A stretch of DNA of 6,433 nucleotides, taken from contig PMJN01000538.1 of NCBI GenBank assembly GCA_003157445.1, forward strand, positions 4,925 through 11,357, read 5' to 3'. Under the pieces are notes generated by a model that saw nothing but the letters and a program-made list of their open reading frames with translations, was not told the DNA's origin and made no database searches. This document shows positions 1 through 5,473 of the stretch, in pieces. Position numbers and translations under genes: made by a program. Position 1 is the stretch's first letter; every line of letters starts with the position of its first letter. Origin of the DNA: Micrococcales bacterium. GTDB taxonomy: Bacteria > Actinomycetota > Actinomycetes > Actinomycetales > Dermatophilaceae.

Positions 1-291
1 TATGCCGATGCGTGCAACATCTTCGACAGCCCAGAGCTGGCCCACAAGCTGGACGTACTTCGGGAACACTGCAGCCGGGAAGGCCGGGACTACTCCGAGA
101 TCGAAAAGACCGTCCAGACACGATTCGACCTGGGCGAGCACGGCGAACGGGTCGAGGCAACGATCGAACATCTCCACGAGCTGGCCGAACTGGGCGTTCA
201 GGTCGCGCACGGCACGGTTGCCGACGCCGGCGCACTGCTGCCCGTGCAACTGATGGGCGAACGGGTAATCCCAGCGGTTGTAGACCTGTAG
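1..291 (+). CDS. Luciferase-like (LLM-class, probably F420-dependent) oxidoreductase, C-terminal part
   Basis: The gene enters from the left edge in frame 1 and ends at TAG 289-291, leaving 96 residues. The visible part contains the block YADACNIFDSPELAHKLDVL followed by REHC and GRDYSEIEKT. This is the typical C-terminal segment of bacterial luciferase-fold (TIM-barrel) oxidoreductases of the actinobacterial F420-dependent LLM type. The ending GERVIPAVVDL also matches the usual C-terminus of these proteins. Such enzymes transfer hydride from reduced F420 (or FMNH2) to diverse substrates. The cofactor-binding and substrate-binding N-terminal two thirds lie outside the window, so cofactor and substrate cannot be decided. 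The next gene starts 97 nt downstream on the same strand, so co-transcription is possible but not shown. Family assignment is from recognised sequence pattern; the specific reaction is unknown. Confidence 0.85.
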   Translation, partial: YADACNIFDSPELAHKLDVLREHCSREGRDYSEIEKTVQTRFDLGEHGERVEATIEHLHELAELGVQVAHGTVADAGALLPVQLMGERVIPAVVDL

Positions 292-296
292 ACCTG
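281..296 (+). repeat. Tandem 8-bp duplication TAGACCTG at the stop of the LLM gene
   Basis: The octamer TAGACCTG occurs twice back to back. The second copy supplies the in-frame TAG stop of the oxidoreductase. With only one copy the frame would read on past this point (VVDLEAVARN...). The present ending already looks like a normal family C-terminus, so the duplication may be neutral or chance. Confidence 0.5.
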
Positions 297-388
297 GAGG
301 CCGTCGCCAGGAACACCTGGGGGGGGTTCATAGCGCGGGCTGGTCACCTCCTGCCTGCAATATCCATGGTGGCGTTGAAGGGAGTTCG

Positions 389-1237
389 ATGGGCACCGAG
401 CGCATCACCGGTTTCACGCGGGAAGGGCTCGTCTTCGACGTGCATGACGCGGGCCCGGTCGATGGGACACCAGTAGTTCTCTTGCATGGTTTCCCACAGG
501 ACTCGCGTTCTTGGGGCGCGGTTGCCGGGCTCCTGCACGCGCGCGGATACCGCACTATCGCACCCGACCAACGCGGCTACTCCCCCGGCGCTCGACCCCG
601 TCCCCTTCGCTGCTATCGACCCTCGAAACTGAGCGACGACATCGTTGAGCTCATCGAAAGCGCCGGTCTTGGGCCCGTGCATCTGGTCGGGCACGACTGG
701 GGTGCTGCCGTGGCCTGGGAAGTCGCGGCCCGGCGACCGGATCTTCTGATGTCCCTGACAGCCCTGTCCGTTCCGCATCCGGCGGCCTTCTTCCGGGCGA
801 TGTTCACCAGCAGTCAGGGGCTGAAATCCAGGTACATACTTTTCTTCCAACTGCCTTGGTTTCCCGAGCGGAAGCTGACGTCGGGGAAGTCCTGGGAACG
901 CTCACTGCGCTCGACGGGTATGTCATCACAGGCCGCTGCGCGCGATGCTGAGCGTATGCGCGACCGCGATGCAGCCCGCGGCGCACTGAACTGGTATCGG
1001 GCGATGTTTCTGTCAAGTCCGCGCGCCTTGCGCGCAAAGATCACCGTTCCCACCCTGTACCTGTGGAGCGACCGCGATGCGGCGATCGGACCGCAAGGGG
1101 CTGTGTTCACCCCGTGTTTCGTCGCGGGCCCCTACACGTACGAAGTGCTCCAAGGGGTCAGCCACTGGATCCCAGAAGAAGCTCCGGAACAACTCGACGC
1201 ACTCTTAGCCAGACACTTCGACACAGTCCCGCCGTAA
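389..1237 (+). CDS. Alpha/beta-fold hydrolase, epoxide hydrolase type
   Basis: A 282-residue cytosolic enzyme; no signal peptide is seen. The start ATG 389 is preceded by GAAGGGAG at 377-384, a good ribosome binding site. Visible motifs, in order: the oxyanion-hole motif HGFPQ (33-37); DQRGYS (60-65); the nucleophile elbow GHDWGA (101-106) with Asp103 in the nucleophile position; cap-domain tyrosines in SRYILFFQLP (Tyr149) and NWYRA (Tyr203); the acid in WSDRDAAIG (Asp230); and the catalytic His in GVSHWIPEEAPEQ (His259). An Asp nucleophile together with two cap tyrosines is the epoxide hydrolase signature, where Asp attacks the epoxide and the tyrosines activate the ring oxygen. Haloalkane or fluoroacetate dehalogenases share Asp and His but normally lack this tyrosine pair. 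Length is usual for the family (about 280-330). All catalytic residues are present, so the gene looks functional. The natural substrate cannot be told from sequence. Confidence 0.88.
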   Translation: MGTERITGFTREGLVFDVHDAGPVDGTPVVLLHGFPQDSRSWGAVAGLLHARGYRTIAPDQRGYSPGARPRPLRCYRPSKLSDDIVELIESAGLGPVHLVGHDWGAAVAWEVAARRPDLLMSLTALSVPHPAAFFRAMFTSSQGLKSRYILFFQLPWFPERKLTSGKSWERSLRSTGMSSQAAARDAERMRDRDAARGALNWYRAMFLSSPRALRAKITVPTLYLWSDRDAAIGPQGAVFTPCFVAGPYTYEVLQGVSHWIPEEAPEQLDALLARHFDTVPP

Positions 1238-1561
1238 CCAACTTGTCCAAGTGCCTCACGGCCTATGGCGCAGCCGCTTCACCTTTCCGGTCAAGGCAAT
1301 CGGCAGTCGCCAGCGAGTGGCCCCTTCTGAGGGCCACTTCCAGCCAAGGCGCAGGTCTGCCTTCCAGACCGAACGCGCCCGTCCCGCACCAACTGGTGAG
1401 ACGAGCACCCAACCGGCCCGAGTCCGTCAGGTCGGCAGGCTCGTGGGTGGCTCACAAACTTGTGTGCTTTGGCGAGGGCAGCCATCTCGGGGGTTGCGCA
1501 CGACCTCTAACCCAGATGAGATGGTCGATCCAGGTGTTCACCGCCCAACAGGAGGTCTGCC
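1238..1561. other. Intergenic region between hydrolase and dodecin genes
   Basis: These 324 nt hold no reading frame with convincing coding character on either strand. They contain the hairpin at 1316-1338 and, at the right end, the AGGAGG ribosome binding site (1550-1555) of the dodecin gene. The dodecin promoter is probably here, but I could not find a -35/-10 pair clear enough to report. Confidence 0.6.
1316..1338 (+). terminator. Possible transcription terminator hairpin after the hydrolase gene
   Basis: Perfect 8-bp arms AGTGGCCC (1316-1323) and GGGCCACT (1331-1338) enclose a 7-nt loop, 78 nt after the hydrolase stop. Six of the eight pairs are G-C. There is no run of T after it, so a canonical intrinsic terminator is not shown. 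U-less hairpins are proposed to terminate in actinobacteria, which is the only reason for the call. Confidence 0.35.
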
Positions 1562-1777
1562 ATGTCCGATCACACGTATCGAGTCACCGAAATCGTAGGG
1601 AGTTCTCCTGACAGTCTCCAGCAGGCCATCCGCAACGGCGTGGCGCGCGCCGGCCAGACTCTGCGGAACTTGGAATGGTTCGAGGTTACAGAGATCCGCG
1701 GCCAGATCACCGATAGCGCCGTTGGTCAGTTCCAGGTCGGTCTGAAGGTCGGCTTTCGACTAGATGACGTCAGCTAG
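1562..1777 (+). CDS. Dodecin family flavin-binding protein
   Basis: A 71-residue protein with the full length and layout of bacterial dodecins: beta strand HTYRVTEIVGSS (4-15), one helix SLQQAIRNGVARAGQTL (18-34), then two strands. Dodecins assemble into hollow dodecamers that bind pairs of riboflavin, FMN or FAD and are thought to store or scavenge flavin and quench its photochemistry. The flavin-stacking tryptophan is visible as Trp39 in LEWFEVTEIRG (37-47), and the flavin-contacting glutamine region as QFQVGLKVGFRL (56-67). The sequence closely resembles the mycobacterial dodecins as I remember them. ATG 1562 has an ideal AGGAGG site at 1550-1555, 6 nt upstream. The gene is apparently monocistronic, with no downstream partner gene for over 1 kb. 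It appears intact. Confidence 0.95.
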   Translation: MSDHTYRVTEIVGSSPDSLQQAIRNGVARAGQTLRNLEWFEVTEIRGQITDSAVGQFQVGLKVGFRLDDVS

Positions 1778-1891
1778 TCCACGCTCGGTCGCCCCCGAAG
1801 CTCGAGGCCAAGCTGCCCTGTTCGCCGTGCAGCACGCGCGGTTCCATCACCTTGCCCTGCCAACAAGCCGAACACCGGGTGTCGGGGCCAC

Positions 1892-1952
1892 GAGCCCACC
1901 GGACTTGGCCTGACCTACCTCGCGGCAGTTCACCTGAACCCACGGTGGGCTC
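1892..1952. repeat. 10-bp perfect inverted repeat with 41-nt spacer
   Basis: GAGCCCACCG (1892-1901) is the exact reverse complement of CGGTGGGCTC (1943-1952). It lies in the gap between dodecin and the recombinase remnant, 115 nt after the dodecin stop. It could form a long-loop hairpin, or be a leftover of an element end. No function is evident. Confidence 0.5.
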
Positions 1953-2042
1953 TCCCCCGCACACGCTTTCGAGTTGCGAATTGCCGTGTTCAGCCATGTT
2001 CGGGAGGCCGTTTGGCGGCCTGCCATGCCGACCAAGGACGTC

Positions 2043-2268
2043 CGCGCACGGGGGAGAACTTCAGCGAACGAGACTAAGGCCGGGGGCCGGCCGTTCACGA
2101 TGACGCCCGCGAAGGTGCGGCTCGCGATGGCCTGGATGGGCAAGCCCGACACGAAGGTCAGCGAGCTCTGCAAGGAGCTCGAGGTCTCCCGGCAGACCCT
2201 CTACCGGCAATGTCTCGCCAGACGGCGAAGGTCGGCCGGATTGCGCGCGGGTGCTCGCCCGAAAGTGA
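2043..2268 (+). pseudogene. Serine recombinase (resolvase/invertase) C-terminal remnant, frameshifted
   Basis: Only the tail of a Tn3-resolvase/DNA-invertase type serine recombinase is left. The reading frame shows RARGR, then GGRPFTMTPAKVRLAMA and KVSELCKELEVSRQTLYR, which is the helix-turn-helix DNA-binding domain that grips each half of the crossover site. After TLYR the frame breaks: at CGGCAATGTC, removing one A (2209 or 2210) restores the expected HVSPDGEGRPD followed by CARVLARK and TGA at 2266-2268. This matches the usual ...RHVSPDGELRPDG... family ending, so a single-base insertion is clear. The catalytic N-terminal domain with the active serine (about 120 residues) is absent upstream, and no convincing start or ribosome binding site is present. 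It is a truncated, dead copy. Its neighbour is the half-site cluster beginning about 200 nt downstream, which may be what is left of the same element. Confidence 0.8.
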
Positions 2269-2397
2269 GGGGACCGAAGCGACCCACAGACGCTGAGTCG
2301 CGGACCCTGCGACCATCACTTTGACACGCAACTCCGGACCAACTTCTGGGATTGGACGGACACGGGCGCGGTGCTCGACTCGGCTCTTGGGTCGAGG

Positions 2398-2423
2398 CGT
2401 CTCACTTCCAAGGATGTGAGACG
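2398..2423. repeat. 8-bp hairpin
   Basis: CGTCTCAC (2398-2405) and GTGAGACG (2416-2423) are perfect reverse complements around a 10-nt loop. No T-run follows on either strand, so a terminator is not supported. A weaker 6-bp inverted pair, CTCGAC (2374-2379) and GTCGAG (2391-2396), lies just before it. Confidence 0.45.
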
Positions 2424-2484
2424 GGCGACGTCTTCGTTTCGCCCTTGTCCCAGTGAATGCTGCGGGCAGGGCTTATGCCGTGCG

Positions 2485-2554
2485 GCTGGTTATGCCGATG
2501 TGGACACGAACTCCCCTGCAGGGCAGGGGTTTCGAGCACGAGAGGTCGGCATAA
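2485..2554. repeat. Half-site pair centred on a 7-bp hairpin
   Basis: TTATGCCGA (2490-2498) and its reverse complement TCGGCATAA (2546-2554) face each other around a central hairpin, CCCCTGC (2513-2519) and GCAGGGG (2523-2529) with loop AGG. The centre of the outer pair (2522) and of the inner hairpin (2521) coincide within one base, so the whole block is a nested, near-symmetric structure of about 65 bp. Confidence 0.5.
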
Positions 2555-2770
2555 TCCGTGCCACAGCCGGACCCCTTGGATGTGTGCCGCCTGAGGTCGA
2601 CTGACGGTCTTCGGTCATCGTGTTGGCTGGCCGCCAAACGCAAGGAAGTTGCGAGGGCCCATCCCTTGCTTGCATCTCAGCCTGACTCTTGATGGAGAGC
2701 GGGGACGAACCTGTGCGGGTCCGCAGGGCGCGACCTGTGTCGTGCAACGCCGGAGGAGTCCCTCGAGGTC

Positions 2771-2857
2771 GCTGGTTATGCCGAGCAGCTCGAACCCCAG
2801 AACCGCTCCTGAGCAGCAACAACAAAGGCCATCAGGCGCCCGCTCGGCATAACCAGC
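2771..2857. repeat. 16-bp perfect inverted repeat enclosing 55 bp
   Basis: GCTGGTTATGCCGAGC (2771-2786) is exactly complementary in reverse to GCTCGGCATAACCAGC (2842-2857). The 55 bp between them have no gene and only a trivial internal repeat (GCTC..GAGC, 2805-2814). It looks like a tiny non-coding element or a pair of opposed protein binding sites. Flanking bases show no obvious target duplication. Confidence 0.6.
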
Positions 2858-2873
2858 CGCTCGGCATGAGACC

Positions 2874-2897
2874 CGTTATGCCGATGTCGGCATAACG
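2874..2897. repeat. Perfect 24-bp palindrome, 11-bp arms and TG core; candidate recombination site
   Basis: Left arm CGTTATGCCGA (2874-2884), 2-bp core TG (2885-2886), right arm TCGGCATAACG (2887-2897). Arms match without error. Crossover sites of serine invertases and resolvases (hix, gix, res site I) are 26-28 bp with two half-sites around a 2-bp core where the strands are cut, so size and layout fit. A transcription factor operator or another DNA-binding protein site is the main alternative. Confidence 0.5.
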
Positions 2898-3085
2898 AGT
2901 CATACGGGAACTGAGCCTGGCCTGGTTCTTCCGGAGACCACGTGCCGCGGGAACGATCTGTAGACGTTCTCCAGGTGGGACGGGTGTTGAGCCGAGTCTC
3001 AAGGCGTTTCGGGGTCGGACCGAACCCCTGCGGCCTAGACGATCTGGTCCCAGACGTGCCTCGTGCGAAGGTCGGGGGGCAGGTC

Positions 3086-3436
3086 CTACTCCTCGTGAAA
3101 CCAGTCGGCAACCTCGCTGCTGCTTGTGAGAAGGAAATCTTGTAGCTCGTCGACGGCCTTTGACGCGCGATGCACGCGCCGATAGTCATCGGTTAGGCAT
3201 CGGTTGCTTGTGGCTACTCTCGCGCAAGATCCCTGTCGGATGGCGTCGACCGCGGCGTCGGCCCTGTCGGGTTCCTCGAACCGGTTGGGCCAAGGCATCG
3301 AGCCTTCGGCAAGCTCGTACCAGAGTGCGTCTCCAATGGTTTTCGGAGCTCTAGCCAGATGTCTTGTGAGTTCCTCGACGCACCCGTCGAAACGAGCGCT
3401 CTCCTTCTTAGGCAGAAGTGTCGGCAGCCGGACGGT
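3086..3436 (-). CDS. Unrecognised protein gene, start unresolved (possibly 5'-damaged)
   Basis: I do not recognise this family. The minus-strand frame is open from just after a TAA at 3437-3439 to TAG 3086-3088, 116 codons, and reads like a real soluble protein: TVRLPTLLPKKESARFDGC, then VEELTRHLARAPKTIGDALW, EPDRADAAVDAI and VDELQDFLLTSSSEVADWF. It is mixed charged/hydrophobic, predicted mostly helical, with no signal or membrane segment. No ATG, GTG or TTG exists in frame before ATG 3298, which has GAAGG close upstream and would give a 70-residue product. Yet the protein-like sequence runs on smoothly upstream of it, right up to the stop codon. So either the true start was mutated or lost (pseudogene) or a shorter form is made. 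It lies 19 nt after the stop of the 96-residue gene upstream, on the same strand, consistent with an operon of two. Confidence 0.5.
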   Translation of the reverse strand, partial: TVRLPTLLPKKESARFDGCVEELTRHLARAPKTIGDALWYELAEGSMPWPNRFEEPDRADAAVDAIRQGSCARVATSNRCLTDDYRRVHRASKAVDELQDFLLTSSSEVADWFHEE

Positions 3437-3455
3437 TTACAACTCTGATGGAAGC

Positions 3456-3746
3456 TCAGGCGTTGTAACGGCCCAAGAGGGACAGCCACTCCATCCGATC
3501 CGGCTGGGGAAGGCCGACCTGGCCGAGAGCTGGGCCGAGCCGAGCCATGAACGCAGCCTGCGCGTCCTGAGACTCCCACACCTCGATCACGACAAGCCCC
3601 GCTGCACCGACCGAGGCGATGTGGCTCTGCAACGGCGCTGGCCAATCTCCTTCACCGGTCTTGGCGTCGACACCGAGAATCTTGTTGACGGCTAGATACT
3701 GGTCCGCGGTAGCGCCCGCGAACTCCAGAATGAGGACTTCGGACAT
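3456..3746 (-). CDS. Small dimeric alpha/beta-barrel-like protein (hypothetical)
   Basis: A 96-residue protein beginning at ATG 3746. The start is fixed by AAAGGA (3754-3759 on the plus strand, read in reverse), 7 nt upstream. An in-frame ATG at 3851 would add 35 residues that look non-coding (MRAAWWRLALPILRS...) and has no such site. The N-terminal strand SEVLILEFAG (2-11) and the block LVVIEVWESQDAQAAFM (51-67) followed by RLGPALGQVGLPQPDRMEW (69-87) resemble actinobacterial proteins of the ferredoxin-like dimeric alpha/beta-barrel fold, the fold of antibiotic-biosynthesis monooxygenases and related small dimers. No catalytic residues can be assigned, so an enzymatic role is not claimed. 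It begins 226 nt after the break in the sdhA pseudogene and is followed by the unrecognised gene ending at 3086. It appears intact. Confidence 0.65.
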   Translation of the reverse strand: MSEVLILEFAGATADQYLAVNKILGVDAKTGEGDWPAPLQSHIASVGAAGLVVIEVWESQDAQAAFMARLGPALGQVGLPQPDRMEWLSLLGRYNA

Positions 3747-3972
3747 GAGTCGTTCCTTTCTCGATATCACCGGTGGTATGGGTTGGCTCGGCATCAGCGG
3801 TGGTGCCGATCGCAAGATAGGCAAGGCTAACCTCCACCAAGCTGCCCGCACAACCCTCTCTGACTGGCAGGGTCGTTTTCGCTAATGAATGACGCAGCAG
3901 TCTGGAAACCCGCCTGAGTCGCTCCGCTCTCAGCGATCCGAACCTAACTCTCACTTGTGCAGACGTCCCGCT
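3747..3972. other. Intergenic stretch between the sdhA break and the small barrel gene
   Basis: On the minus strand the truncated sdhA frame runs into this sequence, but homology to SdhA stops. The translated continuation (GTSAQVRVRFGSLRAERLRR...) is not SdhA or SdhB. The region must carry the 5' signals of the 96-residue gene. It contains TCGGCA (3788-3793) and TGCCGA (3804-3809), a 6-bp inverted pair 42-63 nt upstream of that start, which might be an operator. No clear promoter was identified. Confidence 0.45.
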
Positions 3973-5473
3973 CATAACCCGCTGCAACTCGGTATGCACG
4001 GTGTACGGATTCGCCGGCGTGGAGCTGTCTGGGCCCCTGGTCAGAGCCTCCGCGTGGAAAGGAGCGAGTGCGGCCTTGCCTGCAGCCTCAAGATCCGCCT
4101 CGCTGGCGGCGGGCCGTTTGTCGACGAGCCCGGCGACATAGGCCGCCGCGCCCAGCCCGACACGGCGGCCGAAGACGAGCATTTCGGACAGGGAGTTGCC
4201 CCCGAGCCTGTTGGCGCCGTGCATGCGTCCGGAGACCTCACCGCAGGCGAACAGTCCCGGAACCGCAGTCCCTTCGGTGTCCGGGTCGACCTCCACGCCG
4301 CCCATGACGTAGTGGGCGGTCGGGCCCACTTCGAACGGGGTGGCGGTGATGTCGACATCTGCCAGCAAATGAACTGGGCATACATCGCCGGCAGCTTCTT
4401 CTTAATCACTTCTGCGGACAGTCGCGTTGACACGTCCAGGTACACACCGCCGTGCTCGGTACCGCGTCCGGCCTTGACCTCGCTGTTGATCGCCCTGGCC
4501 ACTTCGTCGCGCGGCAGCAGCTCTGGGGGCGCTCGTTGTTCTCCTGGTCGTCGTACCAGCGGTCGCCCTCTTCTTCGGTCTTGGCGTACTGGTCGACGAA
4601 GACGTCCGGGACGTAGTCGAACATGAAGCGCTTGCCCTCGGAGTTGGTCAGGATCCCGCCATCGCCTCGGACCGACTCCATGACCAGGATGCCCTTGACC
4701 GACGGCGGCCAGATCATGCCGGTCGGTTGGAACTGCATGAACTCCATGTTGATCAGGTTGGCTCCGGCGCGCAGGGCGAGCGCGTGCCCGTCACCGGTGT
4801 ACTCCCAGGAGTTGCTTGTGACCTTGAAGGACTTGCCGATCCCGCCGGTGGCCAGGATCACAGCAGGGGCCTCGAAGAGAGCGAAGGAACCGGTCTCGCG
4901 GTAGTACCCGAAGGCGCCGGAGATGGCGTCGCCGTCCTTGAGCAACTCGGTGACGGTCAGCTCGGCGAACACCTTGATCCGCGCCTCGGCGTCGCCGTAC
5001 TCGAGCAGGTCCTCCTGCTGGAGGGAGACGACCTTCTGCTGGAAGGTGCGGATCATCTCGAGCCCGGTCCGGTCACCGACTTGGGCGAGGTGCGGGTACT
5101 CATGTCCGCCGAAGTTGCGCTGGCTGATCTTGCCTTCGGAGGTGCGGTCGAACAGTGCACCGTAGGCCACAAGCTCCCAGACCCGGTCCGGGGCCTCCTT
5201 GGCGTGCAGCTCAACCATGCGCGGGTTGTTCAGGAACTTCCCGCCGCGCAGGCTGTCGGCGACAGTGGACCTGCCAGCAGTCCTTGGAGTTGACGTTGCC
5301 CATGGCAAGCGGCGATGCCACCCCGGGCCATGACCGTGGGCCTTGCCGAACAGCGACTTGCACAGGATCGCGACGCGCAGGCCCTGCTCGCGCGCCTCGA
5401 TCGCAGCGCACAGTCTGGCACCTCCGGCACCGATGACGATGACGTCCTAGTTGTGCTTTTCGAGAGTGCTCAT
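3973..5473 (-). pseudogene. sdhA: sdhA, succinate dehydrogenase flavoprotein subunit: decayed and 3'-truncated
   Basis: The original start ATG 5473 overlaps the sdhC stop as ATGA. The intact protein would oxidise succinate to fumarate on covalently bound FAD, passing electrons to SdhB and SdhC. Recognisable blocks: DVIVIGAGGA, CKSLFGKAH, GGKFLNNPRMVELHAKEAPD, GKISQRNFGGHEYP, DRTGLEMIRTFQQKVVSLQQ, TGGIGKSFKVTSNSWEYTGD, VRGDGG, ARAINSEVKAGRGTEHGGVY, MHGANRLGGNSLSEMLVFGR. Lesions: TAG at codon 9 (5447-5449, expected Tyr); two bases lost near 5335 at the FAD-His site (KAH-TV); single insertions near 5307 and 5263 (net frame zero); one base lost in the C-run 4525-4529; one lost near 4366-4371. The third Gly of the FAD motif is Arg, and the substrate-site His of QFHPTG is Gln (4727-4729). 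Homology stops at ELQRVM (3973), about 140 codons short of the usual 640 or so. sdhB does not follow. Non-functional with high certainty. Confidence 0.93.

Larger units (their letters stand above)
2473..2897. repeat. Cluster of GTTATGCCGA half-sites in both orientations
   Basis: The octamer TTATGCCG or its complement CGGCATAA occurs seven times in 425 bp. Plus orientation: 2473-2480, 2490-2497, 2776-2783 and 2876-2883. Minus orientation: 2547-2554, 2845-2852 and 2888-2895. An eighth, one-base variant CGGCATGA lies at 2862-2869. Copies at 2485-2498 and 2771-2784 share 14 bp (GCTGGTTATGCCGA). I noticed no other copy of the full octamer in the window. Some copies pair into inverted repeats, listed separately. 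Such dense, partly palindromic copies of one word are typical of binding sites for a recombinase, transposase or plasmid replication/partition protein. The decayed serine recombinase next door favours recombination, by inference. Confidence 0.7.
2269..3085. other. Gene-free region with recombination-like repeats
   Basis: About 817 nt without a convincing gene. Open frames occur on both strands, but their products are Arg/Ser/Pro-rich and have no ribosome binding site, as expected from random GC-rich DNA. The region holds a hairpin at 2398-2423 and the GTTATGCCGA half-site cluster at 2473-2897. The last 188 nt lie downstream of the minus-strand gene that ends at 3086. It reads as the scar of mobile DNA; no IS transposase fragment was recognised. 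Confidence 0.6.

Noticed and set aside
1..11. TATGCCGATG at the window start as another half-site
   Set aside because: It lacks the leading GT and lies in well-conserved coding sequence (YADACN) of the oxidoreductase.
1770..1997. Minus-strand frame of 75 codons with a CxxC-like stretch
   Set aside because: It has no ribosome binding site, overlaps the end of dodecin, has skewed composition, and matches no family I know.
2269..2297. GGGG...CTGAG directly after the recombinase stop as a Tn3-family terminal repeat
   Set aside because: It is only 29 nt against the usual 38, the resemblance is limited to the ends, and no partner repeat or transposase was found.
2473..2897. Integron attC-like or CRISPR-like array
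   Set aside because: The cores GTTATGC/GCATAAC do not fit the GTTRRRY/RYYYAAC consensus, spacings are irregular, and repeats alternate in orientation, unlike CRISPR direct repeats with constant spacers.
2776..3189. Minus-strand frame of 137 codons running through the half-site cluster
   Set aside because: It overlaps the better-supported gene ending at 3086, is Arg/Ser/Thr/Pro-rich, and has no ribosome binding site.
3652..3972. SdhA fused to a novel C-terminal domain
   Set aside because: The read-through is low-complexity Arg/Leu-rich sequence that overlaps the intact 96-residue gene out of frame, and the upstream sdhA is already broken.
4727..5293. Long plus-strand frame opposite the sdhA remnant
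   Set aside because: It is the antisense shadow of a GC-rich gene: a repetitive Gly/Leu/Val/Glu-rich product with no independent motif.
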